A stretch of 64,000 nt of DNA from Papiliotrema nemorosa (GCA_032158125.1 JASKOT010000012.1:397869-461868); one strand, 5' to 3'. Positions 1 through 12,316 are shown, numbered from the stretch's first letter. Notes: generated by a model not told the origin, from the letters alone. Translations and numbers: made by a program.

Positions 1-753
1 CTTGCAGTTCGTCCGGGTAATGAAACACCTCGATAGGTAGTTGAACTTTTAGTCTCTTCAAGTGTCGAAGAACAGATATCATCCTGAACGTCGTATCCTT
101 ACTCATCAGTCCCGAGTTCACCTCGAACACCATAATGATACAGGTATCTTTGGACATACCTGGTTACCTCCAGTCAAGACGATTCCTTGTCCATCTCCCA
201 CGTTATCCCCCTCTGCAACAATCGGCTCCCCCCTCTCCATCCTCTGCTTTAGCCACCTCACCACATCCGCCCTCCTCTTGGCAATGTCTTCAGCACCGAT
301 CTTCTCCCAGAATTCAATCTCGCCATTATATTGATCTGGATTGACCAGTTTATTGCTCAACCATACCGGACATTCCTTATCATTCTGATCCTGGACCGCC
401 TGGACATCAAATCCCGGTCTCTCGAGGAAATCGAATAACCTCTTGGCGAGTGGTCGGAGGAGGGGCGTATCGAACGCATCGAGGTTGGTGAGGTATTGGT
501 GATATCGGCTGTTTATGGGTGGTAAGTTTAGTGAAGATTCCTCATACTTTGGTATGACGTCTGGGGGAATATTCGGTGGATACGACGGGCGAGAAGAGCC
601 CGAGGGACGTCGTGTCGATGTTGAGAGAAGTGGGAGGGAGGCTGAAGGTGATAAGATGGAGTACAAGGCGATGAGTGACAATGTGAGCAGAGTGCCGGAA
701 AGGACGGGAGAAGCTGTAAACAGCCGACGAACGTGTGGTGGAATAGGTAGCAT
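1..753 (-). CDS. Mnn2-type alpha-1,2-mannosyltransferase, N-terminal part (runs off the left edge)
   Basis: Type II Golgi glycosyltransferase that would add alpha-1,2-mannose to protein-linked glycans. Exons seen: 160-753 and 1-97, joined by a 62-nt intron (98-159, GTATGT donor, TAAG acceptor), which keeps the frame: GIVLTGGNQ joins to DTTFRMISVLRHL, followed by LPIEVFHYPDELQ. These are the conserved opening blocks of the Mnn2/Mnn5 family (PF11051): a G-IV--GG motif, then a nucleotide-sugar-type 'LR..LPIEvfh' block. A short cytosolic tail and one hydrophobic segment (about residues 15-40) form a signal anchor, then a Ser/Pro-rich stem. The C-terminal catalytic half lies outside the window. 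The start ATG at 753 is the first in frame. The family call is firm; which of several fungal paralogues it is cannot be told. Confidence 0.8.
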
Positions 754-1146
754 GGCGAGCAGCGTTCACGAGAGAAAATGTCGACCAGATATGGACTAAG
801 AAGATAGTGAGAGCGTCGAAGTTGATATGACTTGCAATGCTGTACTTCCAAAGGTCCCCCTTCGCAGTCTTGACCAACGTGCTAAAAGGGGACGGGTGAC
901 AGACGACCGTAAGCACCGGAACTCCTTGCGACCTTCCTTCCGAACGAGCACGCTGGGGCTTGCTGAACTAGATGCTGAGCATAGCCACTAGAGTCAGATC
1001 TCTCCTTGCTGTTGATTCGTTGACCTCGTCGTCGTCGTCAACAGTGTAGAATTGTAGGTAGAATCGACTTTTTTGTTGACTGCGGTGACGTCGAGGACTG
1101 CCCGCCAAAAGGGTAAATTTGGCCCATACACCTTCTTCTGCGCAAC
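754..1146. promoter_or_regulatory. divergent promoter between the mannosyltransferase and VFA1
   Basis: 393 bp between two start codons on opposite strands. I see no convincing TATA box, no tRNA and no repeat; it presumably carries both promoters and 5' leaders. Confidence 0.4.
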
Positions 1147-1810
1147 ATGTCGACTGCGACATTCACCAATGTATACTACGAGAGGGTAGGCAGCAGATTT
1201 CTTAGATGGAGCTGTGATGCTGATGCTGATGATCCAGAAAGCGGGGACGGAGAGACCTTGTTACATCTGCAAGAGACCCACTTCGACAGTGTTGAGCACC
1301 ATCAAGACTGAGGATTTCCTATACACATGCGATGGGCACCTGACTGATCCGTGGGTGGACTTGGTCCGGTCTTCTGTAGCTAACGATCCAGCGGCTTGTA
1401 CGTCGACATATGCAGTAGTGTCTACATATGCGCTGACGAGACTTAGCGCAACGCTTATACCCCCCACCTCGACGGGACCCTCCCCGGAAGACATCAAAAA
1501 GGTCATAGCGGATTATCACGTCCGAGAAGCCAAAAAAGCCGAAGCAGCAAAAGAAAAGGACAAGGATAACGACAAGGCAAAGGAGGCGGACAAGGGGAAA
1601 GACGAGAAGAAGGACCCCAAGGAGAAGACGACTGGTCCATCGGTGTCCCCGTCTATACCTGTCGCTTCTCCCCCGGCGAGCCATCGAAAGTTTGCATTGC
1701 ATCGACAAGTGTTCGATATGAGGAGAAACGAGATGAAGAGGCGAGAACAAACGGTTAAAGCAAAGGAGATGGGCAAGGGTATGCCACAGGTACCTCGAGG
1801 GATGTTCTAG
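1147..1810 (+). CDS. VFA1: VPS4-associated protein 1 (Vfa1)
   Basis: Small protein that binds the AAA ATPase Vps4 and helps regulate ESCRT-III disassembly at endosomes. Exons 1147-1185 and 1238-1810; the 52-nt intron is phase 0 and joins FTNVYYER to KAGTERPCYICKRPT. The N-terminal NVYYxR, the CYIC-KPT-TVL block and the CDGHL segment form the family's zinc-binding region (two Cys plus C-x2-H). The middle is a Lys/Glu/Asp-rich charged stretch likely to be helical, and the C-terminus carries a basic helix (FDMRRNEMKRREQ). A second intron near 1398-1446 looks possible from its GTACGT donor, but removing it breaks the frame, so I left the exon whole. It converges with the GGPP synthase gene. Confidence 0.85.
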
Positions 1811-2035
1811 AGGCGTGGGCGAGGCGGCAAGAAGAAAGGGTACCGCAGACGACTTGGAGCTATTGAGTGTTGTAGTCACAGATCAAGATATTATATGTTG
1901 TATGCATGTAGATGACCATACGCAATATAGTGGTACAGGCCTTGCTGCTGATCAAGGTGCGGTAGGCGTTGGATCCGCTGGGTGTCTACTGTCGCTATTC
2001 GTCACATTCGTCAAGTCATGCTCAAAGTACACCAC

Positions 2036-3247
2036 TCAGGCGTCTGGCAATCCTAGCGCTTCAAGGATCTTGCCCAGAGCAGCATTCCCTCCTAGCCTCT
2101 CAATCTCCTTGTTCACCTTGTCCAGCAGACTCTTCAACACTTCTCTCGTATACTCGAAAGATTTGGTCGTATCACGTAGATAGTCTACCGTGTGTCGTTT
2201 GAGCGAGGTGGAATTGGTCTTTTTCTGAAGCACATCTAGAGGTCAGCATCATGTCGCTGGTTACATGACGAGGCGGGATGTACGTACTCAGAATCTGACG
2301 ATCATCGGGGAACCGCCTGACTCCATGGACAACTGGAAAACTAAATTTCCCCTCTGTCAGATCCTCTGCGAAACCTTTATTCTCGGCGTATTCACTAGAT
2401 TGGAGGTTCATATAGTCGTCCCTGATTTGAAAATATATCGAGATGAGGTTGACCAAGGGTACATAGTCGCTAGATTCTTCAGAGATGGTTTTCAAGTGCG
2501 GGATAATGGACTCACACGTCAGATTTAGATCGAGCCATCATGAGCTTGACCGCTATCCTGAACAGTCCTCCAGTTTCTGATACGATCCTCAGCCATGGCT
2601 TCTGGAGGAAGTTGGTAGACTTACTGCCTAATACCATCTGAACGTATTCCTCCTCGGTCGGACACGTCAAGCTATCCCTCCAAAAGAGATCCAGTCCTTG
2701 TCCTCGATGTAGATTCAACAGCTCCTCTATTACTTAGCGAGCTGGACAGTGTTTCGGAGGGGAACATACCAGTTACAAGACCTACTTCTGTTCCGGCCGG
2801 TCCAGTCGTTTGGATCAACAGCTGCATAGCTTGAAAGTAGACATAGTTGGCGGTATTGATAGTCTGAGGCACGCCATAGATCAGATGAGCGACCGGCTTG
2901 CCTCTCCTCAGCTCAGAGTTATCCTCCACATCGTCCATCCTGAGCGTCAGTTGCTCCTCCGTCGCGCGACATCTCGACGCATCGACGGTGATGAATACGC
3001 ACAACAATGAAGCATTGTGCAACATTCTCACGACATGTCGGATCATCCCCAAGTCGGATTCCGGGACGTTCAACCATAGATTGAACGCTTCGATGAGTCT
3101 CGTTCGGATCTCTTTACCGCCCGACTCGGCAATGTAGGTATACGGCTCGAGCAATGACGGGTGGTCAGTTACCACTCCCGCTAAGCATTGTGTCGGGTCT
3201 GGGTCGCCCAGCTGGGGTATCGCTAATGGATCGTCCAGCCACGACAT
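2036..3247 (-). CDS. BTS1: geranylgeranyl diphosphate synthase
   Basis: Trans-prenyltransferase that condenses isopentenyl diphosphate with farnesyl diphosphate to GGPP, used for Rab/Rho prenylation. Six exons: 3003-3247, 2770-2939, 2625-2726, 2516-2576, 2288-2469, 2036-2235; all junctions are in phase and give 319 aa, the usual fungal GGPPS length. The first aspartate motif is DDVED at residues 84-88; the second is RDDYMN near residue 210. The conserved [13 protein letters not shown] and [12 protein letters not shown] segments are intact, as is the C-terminal GGN-AL block. Introns are 43-63 nt. I chose the ATG at 3247 (MSWLDDP) because the upstream in-frame codons do not resemble the family. 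Confidence 0.95.
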
Positions 3248-3754
3248 CCTGCTTGACCGTCGACGTGGTGTAGTGAAGGAAGTGATATGGGGTGATGTAC
3301 AATGGAGAGATGTTGCAAGATGCTGACGTCGACCAAGGGGGGTTCGGACTCGTCTTTGGTCAGCGCTCACCTTCTTGGCTCGCTGCGCCTCCTCGCTGGA
3401 TGCAATGCGATGTATTCACCAAGCTCAATGGGGACCACAGACTCATTGCAGAGCCGAAATATCATGCAGAAAATATCGTATGAGAGCAGCGAGCGGTTCG
3501 ACTGAACCTGAAGGGTTTGACTGTGACCGGCCAAGGCAACTCGGCTCTCACCACATGCTCTCATCACATATCTGGAGAGAGCCTCCAAAGCCTGCAGCTA
3601 CCTTGCCCTTCGCCTAGATGACTCGTCCCATGCATGGACATCAAGATAGCCAGATATATCGACCTCTGAGATTATAGGTCGGCAGACAAATTACCCATCC
3701 TCCACTCTTGAACATTTCGTCGATCGCATCTCAATCTTGCTACACCACCACACC
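3248..3754. promoter_or_regulatory. divergent promoter between GGPP synthase and SHY1
   Basis: 507 bp between two start codons facing away from each other. No RNA gene, repeat or credible extra exon was found. Confidence 0.4.
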
Positions 3755-4984
3755 ATGTCGAAAACGCCTTTGCAGTCTATACGCTTCTTCTCATCTTCGC
3801 TGAGGACCTCTCATACCCCCGCACGATGCCCCATACACCTGCAGGCTCCCCGTCGACCCGCCCCAACTATACACTATAGACACTACGCCGCCCCTGCTCC
3901 TTTCCCTGTCGCCCAACGTAGATCCCTCTTGAGGCCTATCAACTTTCTGGTGGTTCTTATACCCTTCTTCACGTTCAGTCTGGGCGTATGGCAGGTGAAG
4001 AGGTTGAGATGGAAGTTGGACTTGATCGATGAAATTCAGAGGAATATAGAAAAGGACCCGATGATTCTGCCTCCCAACATAAAGTGCGTTAACGGTCTTC
4101 CACCTCATATCAGCATTCACTGTCTGCCAACCTGCGCGGGCATTAAGATCTTTCCCTGATAAGATGCTGATAATAGTGTCGGGGCTATACCAGAATTCGC
4201 ATTCCGACGAGTCCTTTTACGCGGAATGGTAGATGGACCACCGGTCCTACTTGGTCCCGCGGTCGAACACGGCGTACCAGGTTCATACCTTATCCAACCG
4301 TTCAAACGAGCAGAACCCGGATCATCCACTATCCTACTCAACAGAGGATTCATCACGAAGACTCGTGAAGAGGCCATCCGTGAAGGTCGTCAGAGTCCAG
4401 GTGGAGAAGTCGGCACAGAGGTCGTCGTTGAGGGCATGATCACCAAGAAATTTGATCAAGGAAAGGGGAGGTGGCAGCATGATAATGAGCCCGAAAACAA
4501 CAGGTGGTTCTGGAAAGATATACCTGGGATCGCAGAGTGGTTGGGAGGGGAAAAGGCAGGTATACAGCCTGTTCTCATCGATGCTATTGATAGTGAGTTG
4601 CTGAGGTCCCCTCTGAGTCCCCTTCTCTCTTGCACACTTCAACCTGTACTACGTAAAACAGTATGCTGACGATGTCTAGACGGCGACAACCCGCCGACCA
4701 TGTTGATGCAAGCGGGTATACCCCTAGGTCGACCAGCAACCATCGAAATACGGAACCAGCACGCTACGTACGCTATGACTTGGTGAGTTGTTATGTTCAC
4801 TTGTCCTTCACTACAGCATTTCCTTCTACCGGGTCATCGCTGATCCTCAACCTTGCACCGTGTCTTCCAGCCAAGGCTGATGTTCAGGTTCTCGCTGTCC
4901 TTTGCCACTGCTGGAATGCTCATATATATCCTGAGACGTGGTTCAGGTAGTAAGAAGCTGCCTCGAGTCAGGCCCATCACATGA
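3755..4984 (+). CDS. SHY1: SURF1-family cytochrome c oxidase assembly protein Shy1
   Basis: Inner mitochondrial membrane factor for early assembly of cytochrome oxidase subunit 1. Exons 3755-4083, 4177-4592, 4680-4782 and 4876-4984 give 318 aa, close to the fungal norm. An Arg/Ser-rich mitochondrial presequence covers about residues 1-55. The first membrane helix (FLVVLIPFFTFSLGVWQVKRL) ends in the GxWQxxRLxWK family signature. The intermembrane domain has the FRRVLLRG, GPAVEHG-PG and ILLNRGFI motifs. The C-terminal NQHATYAMTW is followed by a second helix ending in RRG. The last intron uses an AAG acceptor (4875), the only one that keeps the frame. The start is the ATG at 3755. Confidence 0.93.
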
Positions 4985-5216
4985 GAAGCTCCAAAACATG
5001 CATAGCATCACTCTAGGCATCACTCAACTACTGAGTCTGTCTACCCAATAATCTGCATCAATATATCGAGTCTTCAGCCAAAGGTAGTTGCGCCACGTGG
5101 CAATCCACGACGTTTCATGGTGTTCCAACGCACTGTATATCCAACTGCTTCTCCTCCTTTCTACCTGTATCTTCCCGTCATCGAGCTCCCATCTGGACGT
5201 GGGAACATTGTACAAG

Positions 5217-6437
5217 ATGGCAGGACCAGCAGACGCGACTCCGGTTGTCGAGGCACAGTGAGTTTGGGCTTTGACCGTCAACAGGGAGCATGGCTGACGC
5301 GTTGACAGAAAACGAGTATGTCCCGTCTCCATTCGACCTCGTCATGATCATCTCGCAGACTATCCTTACTCGCTGACCTACGCGTACTGGAGAGCTGATT
5401 TCTTTCTAGGCATCGGCAGAATTGAAAGCCGTTGCGGACTTTTTGAGAGGGAAGAATGGACCCAAAGTCCGTCGAGGTATATTGAACGGTAAAAGAGTAG
5501 ACTACTTCAAGGGTGAGTTCAAACTCCTCTCACCGCTCAATTCCTGCTTCGAAGCGTCAGAGATCTCTGATGGGCACAAACAAACGCTGACGGTCAGGCA
5601 AGACGGCCTTGAGGGTTCTCCTTGGACCGGCATATGCAAAGGTCAAAAAAGTTCCAAAGGTTACCACCGAGGATGAAGCGAAAGAGTTATTAGGAAAGGT
5701 TCTCCCTCAGTATGTTCAAAATCTCCATTCCCAGCTTCACACGTATCTTCCTGTCCACGAAGAATCGACATTGTTCCGCATGCGAGGCTGTACTCACCTC
5801 AGTGCGTTCTTCCTCCGCGTCACTCGACCCGAGACGGATCCACCTCCCCCTTCCGGCACACCCAAACTTCTTCAATTGGCTCCACAACAATCAGTCGATC
5901 CCGACGCATACTACGCATGGTTCTACGATGGATCCCCATTATGGACCATACTAGGTGGAGCAGCCATGGTCGCCGTCATGCTCGCAGGGGTCATGTTCCC
6001 CTTGTGGCCTGTGAAGCTCAGAGTGGGAGTGTGGTATTTGTCAATCGCGGTACTGGTGTTTATTGCGGGGATGATTGTGCTTGCAATCGTGAGGTTGATC
6101 TGGTGGTGTATCACGGTATTATCCATGAAGAGGGCCATTTGGTTGTTCCCCAACTTGTTTGAAGATGTCGGCTTTGTGAGTCTCATTCGTTAAGCAGTGA
6201 TCCCTGCCATATTTACTACATGCTGACTCCCAGTTCGAGTCCTTCGTCCCGGTCTGGGCATACGACGAGCCGAAAAAGAAGAAGCGGGTGAAGAAGGACA
6301 AGTCTGGAAAGAAGGTCAAAGACGTCAAAGGGTCGGCAGGGGGTGAACAGGTGATTGAAGGAGAGCTCTCGCCGGTCCCAGTGACAGAGAATGGGCTGAG
6401 AGCACGGTCTGCTACCGTCGAAGACGTCGAGGAGTAG
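5217..6437 (+). CDS. SEC62: Sec62 subunit of the ER post-translational translocon
   Basis: Works with Sec61/Sec63 in post-translational import into the ER. Six exons: 5217-5257, 5309-5315, 5410-5512, 5598-5709, 5803-6175, 6234-6437; 279 aa. Exon 2 is a 7-nt microexon; skipping it puts a stop codon right after residue 18 or so, while including it joins VVEAQKR to ASAELKAVADFLRG in phase. The cytosolic domain has the ILNGKRVDYFKGK signature and LLGPAYAK. Two membrane helices lie around residues 145-170 and 180-205, separated by the conserved FPLWPVKLRVGVWYLS loop. NLFEDVGFFESFVPVW is the classic C-terminal block, followed by a basic KKKKRVKK tail that may contact ribosomes. Confidence 0.95.
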
Positions 6438-6671
6438 ACGAGCCAGGTGATGCAGAAAGTTGCTGATCTTCCATGTGTACTCATTCGAGTGACGCTTTGA
6501 TGAAAGCCTGACTTGACAGTCCTCATCTGATGGCATGGCTCAAATACCTCGCCCCTTCGAAAAGATTACTTTGGCTAACAGCCATACCAGGTGCGACAAA
6601 TGTCAGCCGCCCAGAGGTTGTCGCAGATTGAATCGGAAAACCTTAAACGCATCGCATACGGACAGTAATCA

Positions 6672-8191
6672 CTACAACCTGGCTCGAATATTTGCCTCCT
6701 TACTTGTCGATCCTGACTCATCTCGGTATTCTTTAGCCAATCTCACCACATCCAATGCAGCTCCATAACTCGCTATGAATCTTGTCGTCAGCCACAGCAC
6801 AACTTTGTCCTCAATGAGTGACTCACCCGACTCCAGCGAAACCATACGCATGGACAACCCCTACTTCCCTACCCATGTAATCATTGTTCAACTTCGGCGC
6901 GGGGTGTTTCCACCCATCACCCATTCTCCTCTTTTCCAACTCTACCCTCGCTCCTCCGACTCTACAGGGTCGTATACCCACATTGATACCTACCACCTCT
7001 ATATCCTTCATGATGACCCGGAAGGTGCCAAAGCCGGTTCGAGTTCGAAACACGATTTGAGGGTGTGTTCAGCTGCGGCATGATCTGGTTGTGTCGACCA
7101 GACGTTTTTCTCGTATGTCCCTCCTAGGACGACGTGTCCAAGGGGTCCTGGGCGAGGGATAATATATGGTGGTGCTTCCATGTCTGGGACGTCAATCATC
7201 ATCCCACCTACGACCATGGTGTGAAGGAATGCTCCAGGTGATCTAGCCCTCCATGGTGTAAAGATAGATGGGGCAGTCGACTACTCACCCTGGACAACTT
7301 GACCCGGTTTCACATTCATGTGGTCTCTGAACGTATCGGCCCTCATGATTGTCCTCTTGGCCAGAGGGGCTTTGACAAGGACCGTCTGGCCTCTAGCAGG
7401 ATAACACTTCTCATCTTCTACCCCAATCAACACCCTTGATCCGAGCCCCGTGGCGTTGATCACCAGATCCACATGTCCGACTTCCGGGAGGGTATAAGCC
7501 TGATCGAGAGAGACGAGATTTTGTCGAATGGTAGGTATACCCAGAGCACACACTCGTTCCGCCAAGTATTGAGTGTACCTCGGTGCGTCGACATTGTACG
7601 ACGTGAATTTATGGCCAAAAGGAAAGTTGCCAGGTAGAGGGTCGGATTCCGTCCCACAGACTTCCCGGAACTGATCTCAGCAAATAGCGTCTCAACACAC
7701 ACCGAACACATAGAGGAACTGGATTAAGAGGAAGGAGGGAGAGGGGACATACATCACCTGTAATGTGATGGAATGGGACTTCCTCTTTAGGTACCCTGTC
7801 CTTGTACACATCCACAAAGTCATACTTCCCACATAAATCCGGTCTCTCCGCGTGCAGCTCTTTGAACCTTTCAAAAGTCTTGATATCCCACTGTAAAGCC
7901 CGTGATTTTGGGTCAGATTCGAATGAATGCCAATTAGCGCCCTATAATCAGTATACGCCTCATCATTTTGACCATCACTGGTGAAATCGCAGAATGAGAG
8001 GGGAGACTCACCGCCCAGGGCGATGCGAAGCCTGTAGAGTAGACATCCACGGGCAAATCTCTAGCTACGACTATCGGTCTGAACCCTTCGCGCGCTAGCT
8101 CCAGTGTGATCGACAAGCCAATAACCCCCGAGCCGAGTACCACCACATCGTATGTCCCTCGGGTGACTGAAGCTGAGGGTGGGGCTGCCAT
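6672..8191 (-). pseudogene. D-amino-acid oxidase with an apparent one-base frameshift in exon 4
   Basis: FAD enzyme that deaminates D-amino acids with O2 in peroxisomes. Exons 8012-8191, 7753-7941, 7289-7670, 6827-7231 and 6672-6780. Residues 19-25 (LGSGVIG) are the FAD-binding Rossmann loop; GFASPWAGANWHSF, YIIPRPGPLGHVVLGGTY and NVGIRPCRVGGARVE are family hallmarks; YGFAGVGF-ASYGAA is the last FAD contact. The C-terminal tripeptide ARL is a plausible PTS1 peroxisome signal. In exon 4 the frame coding LEPALAPSGSS hits a TGA near 7008, while the frame coding DIEVVGINVGIRP starts one base out; no GT-AG pair of fitting length bridges it, and the exon is one base short for its flanking phases. 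So it is either a recent null allele or a base-call error. All other splice sites are intact, which fits a very recent break or an error. I typed it as a pseudogene for that reason only. Confidence 0.7.
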
Positions 8192-8631
8192 ATCTACCGA
8201 CTCAACAAAGCTGCAATTCCTACTGTGGGTTTCTCGTGTGACCTATGAGCGATCACCCAGATGAGCCAATTATACAGCGTTCGACTCGAATGCTTTGTAG
8301 TATCACCTGGGCGATCAGCGGACATTCCGGGGACCACCATGCATGGGATTTTGAGCGACACCACTACAGCGAGGTGATAATCAAACGGATCTCGTCGGCA
8401 ACTTGTCGGACTCGCCGAGCGAAGTGTTCGACTGGCCGCTCATATTCCGACACCATGTTTGGAAACTGTGAACACTAGAGTACTCGTACTGTCTTGTGCA
8501 TAGTCCGAGCATTACTGATACACTGCATACGTATAGCAAACATGTCCACACTCTCGGTCATACTCGTAAATAGGTTTAATCCATGTACAGGTCGTTAAGC
8601 GTAAAGTCATCCTCATCATCCAGTCTCATCC
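8192..8631. promoter_or_regulatory. promoter of the D-amino-acid oxidase gene and 3' end of EXO1
   Basis: 440 bp gap between two minus-strand genes. No further coding or RNA gene seen. Confidence 0.35.
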
Positions 8632-11600
8632 TCACAGAGGAGCTGGGATCCTCTTGCCGGTATATCTAAACTTCTCCAACGAACCAAAGATCTTTCCCGG
8701 ATCATGCGAACTCAATGGCGATCTCACAGGCGTCTTGTCCGCCTTGTCTTGCAATCGGACCTTGCCCAGCGGCGTTGATCCTTCCGACTTGCGCCTGGAC
8801 GCTTCTGGTCGGTCCAGGTTGAACAGCCGTGGCGTGGCGTGTTCCACGACCTCAGACTTGGAAACTGCAATCTTCCTCGCCAACGGCTTATCGGGTACCA
8901 ATGTCCTCGTTGACGCATTCTCGTCCACGTTGATCTCCTTTGCTCGGAGCGCTTTCCGAGGAGGCGATAGTATCGTATCCCCCGGGTATGCCTTCTCATC
9001 GGGGCCCTTGGATGTCCTCGTAGATCTCGGTTTGGGAAACGCCATTGCGCCGTCAAAGGCATACTTCTTCTTCCAACCTTCCGCAATCACCTTGACTCTC
9101 TTTCGGTCCGCTTCCACCCTTTGACGCTCCCGGTCCGAGTCGTCTGGGTCCTCTACATCTTCCAGATCGTCCACCTCGACCGAGTCGTGGATCTGACTGG
9201 GCAGTCGAGACGAGCGTTGCACTTGATACGAGTCTTCCTGGCTATCACTCGACGTTGGGTGTTTCAGAGACTGGGACAGTTTCGGCGCACCCCGTCTGAA
9301 ACGCTCCAGGTTCAAGATTGGCGTGACAACTTCCTCTTCTTCCAAGCCATCGCTCGAGGTCGAGATGACAGCCCGCTGAGAGAAATTGGTGGAAGGCGAC
9401 GAATGGGAAGTCCGGATGAAGGCTCGAGAGGTGAGCCTTGTACGGACGATCGGGGTCTCTGCGATTACATCCGGAATGTCGCTCCGTTGGGTCTCATCGA
9501 CAAGCGCATCGTCGATGAGGGGCTTGGCTACTGGCATTGGAGAGAGCGAGGCAGTTCTTCTGCGCTTCGCAGGTGACGAAGGGATCGGCTGACTCGACCG
9601 TTTTGATCTGGTGGGCGAGACAAAGGAATCTTCATTATAACTTCGCTGCGCAAGCGGACTTGACGTCGGCGTGGAGCGATGTGAGAGCGGGGGAGAAGTC
9701 AAGACGTGTCCGTTGTCGAGTTGATCCGGGGAAGAATGGCGGAGAGAAGAGACCTGAGGGGAGAGGAGGGATTCGAGTGGGGGAGGAGAACTAGGGGGCT
9801 GATGAGGAAGGGTGTCTTGCAATTGCGTCTCGACATCCGGTCCGTCGCTTTGCTCCCAAATAATCTCCTCTTTCACAGCAGCTACAGCTTCTTCCAACTG
9901 TTTGACAGCCGATTTGCGTCCGCCGACAAACTTGCTCTTCTTGACTGCGCCATTGGCCAATTCAGGTTGGGACTGTGTCCCAGAGTACAAATGAATGTCG
10001 GATATTCTGGATGCCCCCGACGATGCGACACCGAGAGGTTTAGGTAACGGATCAGATCGAGTCCGCTTGATGAAGGCGTCCATGGGGCCAGCAGTAACTT
10101 TGGCAGGTAGCAATGCAGCCTGAGCATGAATAATGATCCGAGATTTCGGGATGACTGGACTCACGGAGGAAGTCCCTGCCGCTCCTCGACCTACATTCCG
10201 GGGTTGAGGCTTATAATCAGGCCAGAGATCCTCTATCGGCACCCTCGTCTCGGGATGCACATCTCCACTCGCCATTCCCCGAGCGATCTGCACATCCACA
10301 TCCCTACACGTCAGCGCCTGCCATGCGAACACGAGTCATCCACGTACAGTCCCACCCATTTTTGATCCTCCTCTACGAGCCCACCTTCAGGGAGATCGTT
10401 CAGCGGGACCAGGCGTCGGAGAGCGGGATGGTAGACACGCTGAAAGATGAAGGCAAGTTCAGCCTGAGAAAAGAGGGCATTGTAGTCGGCCGGTATGTTG
10501 TGTGCACCTTCCATCCGCAAAGATTGCAAGAGCTGCAAGTCAGCTTAAAAGCTTGAATGAAGACAGAAGCTTACCTTTTCGACAGTCTTGTATCGGCGAA
10601 GCAACTTGTGAGCAGTCTTGATACCTATACCAGGTATAGAGGGCAGATAGTCGCACCCAGAAAGCATCTATCGTCAGCTCATTCTCCTTTGGTGAGTGAC
10701 AAGGCTCACCGCCATGCGTCTAAATTCCAAATCTGTCCAGCCGTGCATTGGGAACTCGGTGAGAGTCTGAAAATGGTTTCGATTGATCGAAACGCATTGC
10801 CCATTGTTGTCAAGTTTAAAGATGACCTAGGTGTCAGTTCGCACTTTGAATGATCTATGCCTCGGGGAACCTCACCTGTCGACAGCCAAAGACGAGCAGA
10901 TCCGAATCTTCCGTAATGATCCCATCGACATATCCTTCTCTTTCCAGAAAGCATAGCTGGGCATCCGCTTCGTACGGCGCCACCACGTACTCCACTCCCT
11001 CAGCGCGTAAAGCCTAACATGAGCGACCACAGATTTCCCGGACCATCTGGCAGAGAGCTCACCTTGATGAGTTGAAAGGCCATTTCTGGAGTGATGTCCA
11101 AGCACTTCGTATAACACTCTCTCGCTTCGTTCATCCTTCCCTGACTCTCCAACGACTGTGCTTTCGCCAGGCTATCCGCTCGAGATCTACTCATCAGCCA
11201 TGTGACCCCTCGACGCGGGAAGTCTTGCCGCGACGCACTTGGCTCGAGAGACCTCTGTACCCTTTTTGGCGGGCAATGGACCCCCGTCAAACACGATATA
11301 AGGTGTGATACCGAAATGTCGCAGTAGGCGGACTCGGTGCATTGCATAGTCGACGAATCTATCTCCATGAGCACTTGGGGAAATCGGTCGACATGACCGG
11401 ATGACGCGTGATGCTGCTGCTGCTCACTTTGTTGTCTTTTGCCCCTTGACGAGCTGCTCGGCGCACCCAAACGCGCCTTTATGCAGCCATACATACGCGT
11501 CAACAGCGAGTCTACACATCAGTTCTCTCTGACCCAGGGAATAATACAATGCGAGCGAGGAAGTCAAGGTGGACATACCGTTTCCCCTTGAAATCGGAGA

Positions 11601-11655
11601 TATGACCGTGGACCGAGATCTCCTTCAACATGGGCAAAAGCCCTTGGATACCCAT
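8632..11655 (-). CDS. EXO1: Exonuclease 1 (Rad2/XPG family 5'-3' exonuclease and flap endonuclease)
   Basis: Nuclease for mismatch repair, DNA-end resection and flap removal in the nucleus. Ten exons: 11579-11655, 11428-11511, 11239-11373, 11063-11186, 10876-11013, 10710-10826, 10575-10667, 10348-10532, 10165-10303, 8632-10119; 859 aa. The N domain begins [10 protein letters not shown] and has [28 protein letters not shown] (metal-binding Asp), then the I domain APYEADAQL and [10 protein letters not shown] (catalytic acidic residues). The helix-hairpin-helix is [24 protein letters not shown]. The C-terminal half is low-complexity, Ser/Pro-rich and presumably an MMR-protein interaction tail. 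The 45-nt segment 10120-10164 has GTGAGT/CAG borders and is a multiple of three, so I treat it as an intron although retention would stay in frame. Confidence 0.92.
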
Positions 11656-12316
11656 GGCGGCGAGATTGAGGGATTAACAGGGGGGACGGAACAATGGATG
11701 AACGCTATTATGATGATACAGAACTAGACATGAGGAGTGACAATGGAGGTAACCCCCCTTGGACGCGCGAAGGACAAAGAGATGAGGTGACACACAGGAA
11801 AGAACTCCGTCGCGTCGAAAGAAGGCAGTCACGTGATGTTGGGTGGCGAGCAATACTGTATCCTACCTCAAGCGTAGACCTCATCTTGCCAATGCATGGC
11901 GTGCGCAGCGTTCCCTCGTCAAGCTGGCTCACAGACCGACACAGAGGTCAGAACACCTCTTATCTGAGACGGGGTTGAGAGAGAGTTGGGGAGAGGCCGA
12001 GGGACTCCCGAGGCAGAGGCGCCTTGTCGTAATATACCCTCGTCACAGACTTGGGTACTCGAGTATCGATCGCCCTTCTGTAGATGTGATACAGTGATGC
12101 ATGATTATCGAGGGATGAAATTATAAGGCTACTTGATGAAGATATGCGACTAGTCGATACAGTCTGAAGCTCGGCATTCTCTCCTCTGACACCTTCCCGT
12201 TCGTCTCGCCCCTCATGCTCCACTAGCGTTTGCCACTAACTCATGCTCATACATCCCTCGACGATTCTCTCAAACTTCTTCCACAACCCTTCTACTTCCA
12301 AACTCTCTTGTGACCT
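11656..12316. promoter_or_regulatory. EXO1 promoter and 3' flank of the MFS gene
   Basis: 661 bp between the end of the MFS gene and the EXO1 start, both on the minus strand. It marks the switch from conserved to accessory gene content. No gene, repeat or RNA seen. Confidence 0.35.

Noticed and set aside
1398..1446. Possible second intron in VFA1 with a GTACGT donor
   Set aside because: 49 nt is not compatible with the reading phase; splicing gives a premature stop.
7008..7060. Hidden intron as an explanation for the oxidase frameshift
   Set aside because: Every GT-AG pair tried either removes conserved residues (NVWSTQPDHAAAEHTL) or fails to restore the frame.
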